5,915 nucleotides of DNA from the NCBI GenBank assembly GCA_029935295.1, contig JAOZKP010000185.1:1-5915 (forward strand). The letters run 5' to 3'. This DNA is from a bacterium. GTDB lineage: Bacteria; Desulfobacterota; Anaeroferrophillalia; Anaeroferrophillales; Tharpellaceae. The notes below the pieces were generated by a model. It was not told where the DNA came from and searched no databases. It saw nothing but the letters and a program-made list of their open reading frames with translations. Made by a program: the position numbers and the translations under genes. Shown piece after piece: positions 1 through 5,785 of this stretch (position 1 is its first letter; each line of letters starts with the position of its first letter).

Positions 1-488
1 TGAAATTCACCTATATCTTCTGGTACTCATCCGGTGATGATGACGGCAGCGACAGTGATTTAGATGCCTTTATGGCGATCGATATTGACCGTACTGACAA
101 TATCTGTATTTTTAAGGCAAAATATGTCGATGATGACTATTATACCGAGAAAGGTTATCTGCTCGACAAAGGTTTTATCATGAACAAGTTGGCCTTTGAT
201 TACAAAGTCAGCAAAAAACTGCAGGTCGGAACCGCCGCAATGTATATGCTGACCGCAGAGGATATTGTCTATGTAGATGATAACGGCAAACAGAGAAAAG
301 AGGACAATGTTGGAATTGAAATTGATGCTTATCTGAAATACAAGATCTACAGTGATTTAGAGTTTGCGTTTAATGTTGGTTATCTCTTCTCTGATGATGC
401 TATGGATTTCTGGGAACAGGGTCATCGTGATGGTAATAGCGATGAGGATATTTTTGTCAGCAGCTGTCGTGTACGTTATAAATTTTGA
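1..488 (+). CDS. Outer-membrane beta-barrel (porin-like) protein, C-terminal part
   Basis: The gene enters from the left edge: the frame is open from base 3, upstream of the first internal ATG at 72, so that ATG is not taken as the start. About 161 residues are visible, ending at a TGA. Seen: alternating polar/hydrophobic stretches typical of transmembrane beta strands (for example around FTYIFWYSS, LAFDYKVSKKL and LEFAFNVGYLF), acidic Asp/Gly-rich loops between them, and a final strand ending VRYKF. A C-terminal aromatic residue, usually Phe, is the known recognition signal for BAM-dependent insertion into the outer membrane. No cysteine-rich or enzymatic motif is seen. The style resembles alginate-export-like or general porins of Desulfobacterota, but substrate and exact family cannot be told from this fragment. 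It converges with the MATE gene and is followed by a strong terminator. Confidence 0.8.
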   Translation, partial: KFTYIFWYSSGDDDGSDSDLDAFMAIDIDRTDNICIFKAKYVDDDYYTEKGYLLDKGFIMNKLAFDYKVSKKLQVGTAAMYMLTAEDIVYVDDNGKQRKEDNVGIEIDAYLKYKIYSDLEFAFNVGYLFSDDAMDFWEQGHRDGNSDEDIFVSSCRVRYKF

Positions 489-520
489 TGGCGTTGTAAA
501 AAGTTCCGATCTAAACTCTG

Positions 521-565
521 CGGCCGTTATCGATTTGACCTCGATAACGGCCGTTGTTGTTTTTG
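521..565 (+). terminator. Intrinsic terminator of the porin-like gene, between convergent genes
   Basis: A perfect 13-bp stem is formed by CGGCCGTTATCGA (521-533) and TCGATAACGGCCG (541-553) around a 7-nt loop. It is followed on the plus strand by a T-rich tract, TTGTTGTTTTT (554-564). It lies 32 nt after the porin stop and 8 nt beyond the MATE stop. On the minus strand the stem is followed by a less T-rich sequence (a TTTTT run only about 15 nt away). It should therefore terminate mainly the plus-strand transcript, with possible partial use by the MATE transcript. Confidence 0.85.
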
Positions 566-573
566 ATTATTGG

Positions 574-1842
574 CTAAGCTTCTGCGAGAATCTTTGTCAG
601 CCGCTTTTTCAGCCAGATTCCGGCGATAGTGGCTGAGGTTATTAGGCCGCAGAGAGAGGCGATGGCGACCATGCGGAAATCGTAATGGCAGTAGATAGTA
701 AAAAAAGCCGCCAGCGGCAGGGCGACAATGAAAAGTCTGACGCCGTTAATTACCAGGCCGGGCAGACCGTAGCCTAAGCCCTGCAAAGCCCGGTTACAGG
801 AGATGGTGATTGCCATAAACGGAAAGCTTAAGATCTCCAGGCGTAGGTAGGAGACGGCAAGTCGTAATGGTTCGGCTTCATCGGTGAAAAAGCGGAGAAA
901 AATGTGCGGCCAGAGAAACATTGTGATACTGCAGACTAAAGCAAAACTTACATTAACCAGTATGGCGAAGCCGATTATTTCACTTAAAAGTTTATAACGG
1001 CGGCTGCCGTAAAAAAGAGCACTTAAGGTTAAAAGAGCGACTGAGAAAGCGACCATCGGAATGATGACAGCACTGTCGAGCCGGGTAATTAAGCCTAATG
1101 CTGCAACCGTATCGGTACCGTAACCGGAGATCATCCGGTTGATGCCCATCATGTAGATTGCCATCAGCAGCATCGTGAAGCTGGCGGGCAGACCGATGGC
1201 AAAGATATCTTTGATGGTGGTCAGAGAGAAATGCCAGGCATTGCGGCTCAGACGCAATGCTGAGCGTCGTCGCAGGAAAAAAATCGCCAGAATCAGACCG
1301 CACAACAGGGCAATATCGGTGGCGATTGCAGCTCCGGTAATTCCGAGATCAAATGTAAAGATAAAAAGCGGGTCGAGAATGATGTTTAGGAACAGTGTGA
1401 AGAACTGAACCTTCATCGGGGTTACGGTGTCGCCCTGCGCCGTAAAGGTGCTGTTGATGGCGTACATCGCAAACATGAAAAAGGCCCCGGCGGCGATGAT
1501 GCGCATGTAGTCTGCGGCAAGTTTGTGAACTTCACCTCGGGCTCCGAGAATTGTTAAAAGCGGGTTGAGAAAGATTTCTGCCAGCAGGAAGAGGCCGCCG
1601 GCGCAGAGGAGTGAACTGGCAATGCCATGGAGAACCGTGTTGGTGGCGGCCGCTTCATCGCCAGCGCCGATGAGCCTGGCGACGGTCGAATTTAAGCCGA
1701 CCCCCATACCCACATTGAATGAGACCAGAGTGAAAAATAGCGGAAAAGAGAAGGTCAAAGCCGCTAGCGGGGTTGACCCCAGCCGGCCGATGTAGGCGGT
1801 GTCAACGAGGTTGTACATGGTCTGCATCAACGTCGCCATCAA
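574..1842 (-). CDS. MATE family multidrug/Na+ (or H+) antiporter
   Basis: Integral inner-membrane efflux transporter, expected to export cationic compounds or metabolites in exchange for Na+ or H+. From the TTG at 1842 it has 422 residues with about twelve hydrophobic segments in two MatE repeats. Typical family motifs are NLVDTAYIGRLG (11-22), followed by PLAALTFSFPL, AQGDTVTPMKV (135-145), NIILDPLFIFTFDLGITGAA (153-172), and RALQGLGYGLPG in the C-terminal half. The closest style is the NorM/DinF-like bacterial branch. The C-terminus is basic (KKRLTKILAEA) and ends at TAG. The start is a problem. TTG 1842 and the adjacent ATG 1839 lack a convincing Shine-Dalgarno and cut into the first helix, while MATE-like sequence continues upstream (see the entry at 1843-1911). 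It follows the methyltransferase gene on the same strand across a 174-bp leader and may be co-transcribed with it. Family assignment is firm; substrate is unknown. Confidence 0.93.
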   Translation of the reverse strand: MMATLMQTMYNLVDTAYIGRLGSTPLAALTFSFPLFFTLVSFNVGMGVGLNSTVARLIGAGDEAAATNTVLHGIASSLLCAGGLFLLAEIFLNPLLTILGARGEVHKLAADYMRIIAAGAFFMFAMYAINSTFTAQGDTVTPMKVQFFTLFLNIILDPLFIFTFDLGITGAAIATDIALLCGLILAIFFLRRRSALRLSRNAWHFSLTTIKDIFAIGLPASFTMLLMAIYMMGINRMISGYGTDTVAALGLITRLDSAVIIPMVAFSVALLTLSALFYGSRRYKLLSEIIGFAILVNVSFALVCSITMFLWPHIFLRFFTDEAEPLRLAVSYLRLEILSFPFMAITISCNRALQGLGYGLPGLVINGVRLFIVALPLAAFFTIYCHYDFRMVAIASLCGLITSATIAGIWLKKRLTKILAEA

Positions 1843-1911
1843 AGTCGGCCAGGCTAAGTGAAACAGGGCGCGTTTCGGTGCCCGGGCAAAATTCTCAAGA
1901 TCTCTTTTTAT
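1843..1911 (-). other. Probable true N-terminus of the MATE protein, with an ATA in place of a start codon
   Basis: In the MATE frame, 23 further codons read (I)KRDLENFARAPKRALFHLAW and then PT. This matches the usual MATE opening: a short charged leader such as KRDL, then the start of helix 1. It would give a 445-residue protein, the normal length. No ATG, GTG or TTG occurs in this frame between 1843 and the in-frame TGA at 1981-1983. The first codon that would give a typical MKRDL start is ATA (1909-1911). It has a GAAGG Shine-Dalgarno 7 nt upstream. A single A-to-G change would make it ATG. Possible explanations are start-codon mutation (pseudogenization), a rare non-canonical start, or a sequence error. 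Confidence 0.6.
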
Positions 1912-2003
1912 TGGCGGACCTTCGGGTGAAAAGGGTGAAGGGTTAAGTGAGAAGGGTGAAAAAGGTGCCGTATAAACTTCTCACTTTGGCCTTTTGGCCT
2001 CAT
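1908..2003 (-). CDS. Possible 31-codon upstream ORF in the MATE leader (doubtful)
   Basis: ATG at 2003 is preceded by GGGG (2012-2015) with an 8-nt A-rich spacer and opens a frame of 31 codons, beginning MRPKGQSEKF and ending at TAA 1908-1910. It is shifted by one base from the MATE frame. Its stop overlaps the ATA proposed as the MATE start (ATAA on the minus strand), a geometry like the ATGA overlap of translationally coupled genes. The middle of the peptide is low-complexity, His/Pro/Leu-rich, because it is read through the GGGTGAA repeats. It resembles no family I know. It could be a leader peptide, a frameshifted extension of MATE, or chance. Confidence 0.18.
   Translation of the reverse strand: MRPKGQSEKFIRHLFHPSHLTLHPFHPKVRQ
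1919..1923 (-). promoter_or_regulatory. Shine-Dalgarno for the probable MATE start at ATA 1911
   Basis: On the minus strand GAAGG lies exactly 7 nt before the ATA codon at 1911-1909. No comparable sequence precedes TTG 1842 or ATG 1839. The spacing supports translation beginning at 1911, now or ancestrally. Confidence 0.5.
1924..1967. repeat. Degenerate GGGTGAA tandem repeats in the MATE leader
   Basis: Three exact GGGTGAA copies (1924-1930, 1933-1939, 1954-1960) are interspersed with variants GGGTTAA (1940-1946) and AGGTG (1963-1967). On the minus strand these read as TTCACCC units. Spacing is 9 nt between the first two copies and 21 nt to the third. The low-complexity tract sits immediately upstream of the conserved MATE N-terminus and differs from the neighbouring coding sequence. 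It resembles short dispersed intergenic repeats; whether it recurs in the genome cannot be judged from one window. Confidence 0.7.
1945..1986. repeat. 10-bp perfect inverted repeat around a 22-nt spacer in the MATE leader
   Basis: AAGTGAGAAG (1945-1954) and CTTCTCACTT (1977-1986) are exact reverse complements separated by 22 nt. The left arm lies inside the GGGTGAA repeat tract. A MATE leader transcript could fold this stem ahead of the proposed Shine-Dalgarno at 1919-1923. No U-run follows it on the minus strand, so it is not a standard terminator. It may be part of a repeat element or an RNA control structure. Confidence 0.6.
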
Positions 2004-2016
2004 TTTTTTATCCCCG

Positions 2017-2589
2017 TTAAAAAATCCAGAGGTAGGCAACCCAGTAGCCGATCAGGACGCTGAGAATATTCCAGTGGGCGTTATTGTTGAAAAAAAGATC
2101 CCAGTCAAAATAGCGGATTTCATCTTTATCAAGTTTTGTGGATGCGGGGATAAAGCGGTTGACATTGTTGCAGTATTCAGCGTAGGTTTCGCCGAAAATA
2201 TCATTTAAAACCTCTTCCTCACGGCCGACCCGGTTGGTCATGTAGAAATAGTAGATAATCGTATAGATGACCATCAGAAAAAGGCTGCCGGTAATAGCGA
2301 TCGCACCTAAAATCAACAGGTAGCGACCGATATACATTGGATTTCTGACGACAGCATAAGGCCCTTTGGCGGCGAGATCTTTTTTCTTATTCAGGGTTGC
2401 AAAACACCAGACCTGCAGGCCTTCACCTGCCAGCGAGAGCAGCAGGCCAATCCAGAAATATTGCGGCTTCATCATCAGGATAAAAATAATTGCCGCCGCA
2501 ATCGCCAGCGGCCAGCGATAGTTTACGAGTTTGGCACGGAGTTCAGGGTCATTGAAAAGGTTGTTGATTTTGTCAAGAAAATCGCTCAT
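2017..2589 (-). CDS. PEMT/ICMT-like integral membrane methyltransferase
   Basis: A 190-residue membrane protein of the phospholipid/isoprenylcysteine methyltransferase fold, which uses S-adenosylmethionine at the membrane surface. Seen: hydrophobic segments at about 27-40, 44-65, 88-116 (likely two) and 173-190. The signature GPYAVVRNPMY (76-86) matches the family's GPY-x-x-x-R-(H/N)-P-M-Y. The second signature, REEEVLNDIFGETYAEY (123-139) followed by NRFIP (144-148), matches the family's EE-x-x-L-x-x-x-FG-x-x-Y-x-x-Y and R-x-x-P pattern, which shapes the SAM and substrate site. Both are complete. A tail of about 40 residues follows, with an acidic/aromatic stretch and a last helix, beyond the usual core. 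The ATG is supported by AAGGA (2600-2604) about 10 nt upstream. It lies 133 bp downstream of the regulator gene, with no clear terminator between. The substrate (lipid, isoprenoid thiol or small molecule) is unknown. Confidence 0.85.
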   Translation of the reverse strand: MSDFLDKINNLFNDPELRAKLVNYRWPLAIAAAIIFILMMKPQYFWIGLLLSLAGEGLQVWCFATLNKKKDLAAKGPYAVVRNPMYIGRYLLILGAIAITGSLFLMVIYTIIYYFYMTNRVGREEEVLNDIFGETYAEYCNNVNRFIPASTKLDKDEIRYFDWDLFFNNNAHWNILSVLIGYWVAYLWIF

Positions 2590-2722
2590 TTTGATCTTTT
2601 CCTTAATAAAATGTTAAAAGTTTGATCTGTTTTGTCAGAAAAACGCACCCTGTTAACATGAATTCCACATAAATTGCAACTTATGACTTTTTTATCGTTA
2701 GTTTAAATCTAAAGAACATTTG

Positions 2723-3601
2723 TTACGACAAGACAGTGCCGCAGCTGCGGAAATCGTAACCTTTAAAGGTAGCAGTTTTCAACGTCAGCCGTTCCGGTTC
2801 CAGGTAGGCAAAGAAATTACTCAGCGGCGGGGCGGAGAAACTGTCCTTCATTGCGACCAGATCAAAGCGTTCCTCAATCAGCGGCACAAAATCCAGATTC
2901 AACAGATGCGCGACGTATTCAATTCCCATTCCGGCATCAGCATTACCTTTCAATATCTCTAAGCCGGTTTCCAAATGGGTGACTCGCTCAAGCTTATAGC
3001 CGTCAATTTTGTCCGGCGCGAGTCGCTCTTTTTCCATAAGATAATCCAGCAGGTAGCGGGTGCCTGAGCCTGGGTTACGGTTAATAAATGTAAGATTATT
3101 GCGGCTTAGGTCAGTGAGTTTTTTGATATTGTGCGGGTTCCCGGCCTGAACCAGCAATCCTTGTTGGCGATAGGCGAGATTTATAACTATATACTTCTTG
3201 CCGACGAGATGTTTTTCGACATAGGGGAGGTTGTATTCACCGGTTGGAGGGTGGAAAAGATGGATTCCGGCTACCTGGGCTTTACCTTCTGCCAGGGCCA
3301 TAAGCCCCCGCTGGCTCCCGACTGCCGCATGAAAAATAAGCTGTTTCGGGAAATGGAGCTGATTGAACTCTTCTATCAGGTTGCCGAGCAGAGGGTCGTC
3401 ACTGCCGGCTATCAGGATACTTTTTGAAAGCTCGGTCTGCTCTTCAAGCCAGCGGTTAATCTGCTCTAAAGGAAAGAGCCATTTTCCGACCGCCCGGGTG
3501 CAAGGGATACTCCCCTCCTGGATGAGCTGGTAGACCTTTTTTTCATTAATCTTGAGGTAGGCTGCAATCTCTTTCGTATTCAGTAACTCTTTGACGGTCA
3601 C
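2723..3601 (-). CDS. HTH (excisionase/MerR-type) regulator with PBP-like ligand-binding domain
   Basis: Cytoplasmic DNA-binding protein of 292 residues in two parts. Residues 6-53 form an excisionase-family helix-turn-helix (LNTKEIAAYLKINEKKVYQL, then GSIP, GKWLF and INRWL). Residues about 60-292 match the PBP-like ligand domain (PF12727 type), with hallmarks GSQRGLMALAEGKAQVAGIH (95-114), GEYN (121-124), NRNPGSGTRYLLD (174-186) and ADAGMGIEY (221-229), and LDFVPLIEERFDL near 236-248. The ligand domain is related to molybdate/tungstate-type substrate-binding proteins and has no signal peptide, so it should sense an intracellular ligand. It begins 24 bp after the AOR-like gene, implying one operon, and oxyanion or cofactor sensing for that enzyme is a reasonable inference. 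The start is GTG, fixed by AGGAGG 9 nt upstream. Family call is firm; the ligand and direction of control are inferred. Confidence 0.9.
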   Translation of the reverse strand: MTVKELLNTKEIAAYLKINEKKVYQLIQEGSIPCTRAVGKWLFPLEQINRWLEEQTELSKSILIAGSDDPLLGNLIEEFNQLHFPKQLIFHAAVGSQRGLMALAEGKAQVAGIHLFHPPTGEYNLPYVEKHLVGKKYIVINLAYRQQGLLVQAGNPHNIKKLTDLSRNNLTFINRNPGSGTRYLLDYLMEKERLAPDKIDGYKLERVTHLETGLEILKGNADAGMGIEYVAHLLNLDFVPLIEERFDLVAMKDSFSAPPLSNFFAYLEPERLTLKTATFKGYDFRSCGTVLS

Positions 3602-3610
3602 AATCTTTAG

Positions 3611-3616
3611 CCTCCT
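3611..3616 (-). promoter_or_regulatory. Shine-Dalgarno fixing the GTG start of the regulator
   Basis: A consensus AGGAGG on the minus strand lies 9 nt before the GTG at 3601, inside the 24-bp gap after the oxidoreductase stop. It decides the non-ATG start and suggests efficient independent initiation on a shared transcript. Confidence 0.8.
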
Positions 3617-3625
3617 GATGGTTTT

Positions 3626-5785
3626 TTATTTTTTAATGCGTAAACGGGCTTGGTCAACAATTTCCCGGTATTCCGGATCATTGAAGCCTAATCTCTGCAG
3701 GGTTTCATTCAACGGGATACCCTGCGCGTCGAAACCTTTTTCCAGGTAGACAGCGTCGGTCAAAATTTCGTACTGTTGGCGACGATGATTCTGCAGCTCA
3801 GACAGCAATTCGGCATCATCCTGACCGTTAATTTTAATGTCAGAATTTTCTTTAAGATCGTTGATGTAGTAATCACGGCGGGAAGCGAATTCATCGGTAA
3901 AAACCGGGGCCATGGCCCGGAGTGGAATTCGGTCGTAGTCCCGGGTGCCGTAGCCTTGGCGCAGGTTGATAAGTTTATGCAGGAGATAGCAGCGTTCGGA
4001 TTCTGCCAAGAGATCATCCAGAGTTTTTTCAGTTCCCATAGTTGAGTTGACCAGTTCGAGATAGCAGTCGACCGTGGGCAGGTTTTTGGCCGGGTCGGCG
4101 GTCTGGGCCGCATCAGGGTGGCGGACGTCGATCCAGGGAAGTTTGCAGAGACCGGCGATATTGAACCAGGTGCGGAACAGCGGGAACCATTTCAGGGCGG
4201 CCGCTTTTTCAGCAAAACTCGGCATCTCATTTTTGATCTGATCTAAGGCAATCAGCCAGGATTCATCATGCTGCGGACCTTTCAGGGCGAAACCGTAGCC
4301 GCCCTGCTGGGCCAGGGATTCTTTGGTGATATACATTGAAAATTCAAGACCTTTACTCTCCATTCCGAAAAGCTCAAGTTCCTGCATGATTTTCTTTTTA
4401 TTATTACCGTTTCGGGCGGCGGCGCGTTCACTGATCCAGCTCTTCATGTGTCTGATGCCGCGGCCGACTTCAGCAGTAAATTCATTTTGCCCGGCGGCCA
4501 TCATGTGCAGCAGTTTGAACGTGGTCTCTTTGTCATCCCATTTCAGTTCAATGCCGCCGGTATCCTCTTTAGTAAGATAGCCTTCCTGGTAGGCTTCAAT
4601 TAAAAAAGCGAGCCCCACGCCGGTACTGATTGTGTCTAAAGTGTATTCGTCACAATACCAGGCGTATTCCATGATTGCCGGGATCTCAAAGATTCCCAGA
4701 TTGGTGATGGCCGCAGCCGTTTCATATTCAGGGCCGTCAACCGCAACCGTGCGGCCGGCAAAAGGGCCGGTCGTCAAGGTGTGGGATTCACAGCCTTTGG
4801 TGCAGGCGAGGGTACAGCCGGCAAAACAACCGTCCGGATATTTCTGATCAAAAACTTTATCTTCAAAAATCTTGCCGGTAACCGCTTTCTGACGATCATC
4901 ACGACCGAATTTGTAGTTATTGACCGGCAGGATATCATGGTTGTTCATCATATCAAGCAGGCTGGTGGTTCCCTGTTGCGCGAGACGAAGTTCGTTGGGG
5001 TCGACTTTGCGGATAACCTGGCGCAGATTTGTGCCGGCACTGCGCACCCGTTTTTTATCAGACGGCTGGTTGCCCTGGCGTTCACTGAGATTACTTTTTA
5101 CGGCAATGCCCCATAATCCTTTATCCCGCATGACGGTTCCCATGCCGCCGCGGCCGGCCTGCTTGGCCCGGCAGCGCTGGCGTTTAGGATCATAATAGAC
5201 GCTGTTGATACAACCGAAAAAAGTGTGTTTGCTGCCGATACCGGCATTGACGAAGGCGATCGAATTAGGTTTACTCGTGCCGCGCCATTCGTCAACCAGA
5301 TTTTCAGCTTCAAGCAGGGAACTGTCGGTTTGCGGCGCCTCCTGCAGAGTAATGGTACCCTTTTCGTCATCGATGAAGATCATCACATCAATGTCTGATT
5401 TTCCGGTTACGGTGATGGCGTCGAATCCGGCATTTTTAATCAGCGGAAAGAAGTAGCCGCCGACGTTGGAATCACAAAATGTTCCGGTCAGAGGTGAGAT
5501 CGAGCCGATAATGAATTTTCCGGTTCCGGCAAAACTGCTTTCACCGCAGAAGGGGCCGCCGGCAAATGCGAGAACATTTTCCGGACTGTCATAGCGGGTT
5601 GCCGCCGTGGTGCCGTCGTAAACCATTTTCAGGCAGTAGCCGCGGCCGCCGACAAACATCTCCCGGGTTGCTTTCGGGATATCTTTAACTACAATTGTCC
5701 GGTCGTTGAGATTGATCTCTAAAAGGCGGTCGGTGTAGCCTTTGTCAATTTTGGTTTTCTGGTATTTGATTGAAGCAATGGTCAT
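3626..5785 (-). CDS. Aldehyde:ferredoxin oxidoreductase (AOR) family tungsten/molybdenum protein
   Basis: Cytoplasmic oxidoreductase of 719 residues, longer than the roughly 600 of archaeal AOR. Known members carry a bis-pterin W or Mo cofactor plus one [4Fe-4S] cluster, and oxidise aldehydes to acids (or drive related low-potential chemistry) with ferredoxin-like partners. Seen: N-terminal pterin domain with FVGGRGY (44-50), GPFCGESS, SPLTGTFCDSNVGG (97-110) and GRGGMGTVM (211-219); GPEYET (351-356); cysteines 320, 324, 328 and 332 in a C-x3-C-x3-C-x3-C array; DEYTLD (379-384) and NIAGLC (542-547) at the places of the D-x-x-G-L-(D/C) pterin motifs, Cys547 being the likely distal cluster ligand; and GPQH (503-506) near the active site. 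The C-terminus, with RLGF-type ending, resembles long AORs such as E. coli YdhV. ATG is supported by AAGGAA 8 nt upstream. It heads an operon with the regulator. No ferredoxin or electron-transfer subunit is in view. Substrate unknown. Confidence 0.93.
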   Translation of the reverse strand: MTIASIKYQKTKIDKGYTDRLLEINLNDRTIVVKDIPKATREMFVGGRGYCLKMVYDGTTAATRYDSPENVLAFAGGPFCGESSFAGTGKFIIGSISPLTGTFCDSNVGGYFFPLIKNAGFDAITVTGKSDIDVMIFIDDEKGTITLQEAPQTDSSLLEAENLVDEWRGTSKPNSIAFVNAGIGSKHTFFGCINSVYYDPKRQRCRAKQAGRGGMGTVMRDKGLWGIAVKSNLSERQGNQPSDKKRVRSAGTNLRQVIRKVDPNELRLAQQGTTSLLDMMNNHDILPVNNYKFGRDDRQKAVTGKIFEDKVFDQKYPDGCFAGCTLACTKGCESHTLTTGPFAGRTVAVDGPEYETAAAITNLGIFEIPAIMEYAWYCDEYTLDTISTGVGLAFLIEAYQEGYLTKEDTGGIELKWDDKETTFKLLHMMAAGQNEFTAEVGRGIRHMKSWISERAAARNGNNKKKIMQELELFGMESKGLEFSMYITKESLAQQGGYGFALKGPQHDESWLIALDQIKNEMPSFAEKAAALKWFPLFRTWFNIAGLCKLPWIDVRHPDAAQTADPAKNLPTVDCYLELVNSTMGTEKTLDDLLAESERCYLLHKLINLRQGYGTRDYDRIPLRAMAPVFTDEFASRRDYYINDLKENSDIKINGQDDAELLSELQNHRRQQYEILTDAVYLEKGFDAQGIPLNETLQRLGFNDPEYREIVDQARLRIKK

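Noticed and set aside
992..1795. Open frames inside the MATE gene in other frames and on the plus strand
   Set aside because: They are shadows of a well-supported transporter, rich in Arg/His/Ser with no family resemblance.
1988..2009. GGCC-TTTT-GGCC followed by a T-run on the plus strand, terminator-like
   Set aside because: The stem is only 4 bp, and there is no plus-strand gene for it to terminate; the flanking genes read on the minus strand.
2611..2638. Sigma-70-like promoter on the minus strand (CTGACA, 16-nt spacer, TAACAT) upstream of the methyltransferase
   Set aside because: The elements are fair, but transcription would begin about at the Shine-Dalgarno itself, leaving almost no leader. 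In an AT-rich gap such matches are common.
2651..2658. TGTTAACA palindrome between the regulator and the methyltransferase, as a possible operator
   Set aside because: Eight bases in an AT-rich gap is within chance expectation, and there is no second copy upstream of the oxidoreductase.
2668..2695. CATAA/TTATG hairpin followed by a T-run on the plus strand
   Set aside because: The stem is weak (5 bp, AT-rich) and oriented against the direction of the surrounding genes.
3760..5456. Several open frames of 70-117 codons on both strands within the oxidoreductase gene
   Set aside because: They overlap a long gene with full family motifs, have compositions typical of shadow frames, and show no recognisable domains.
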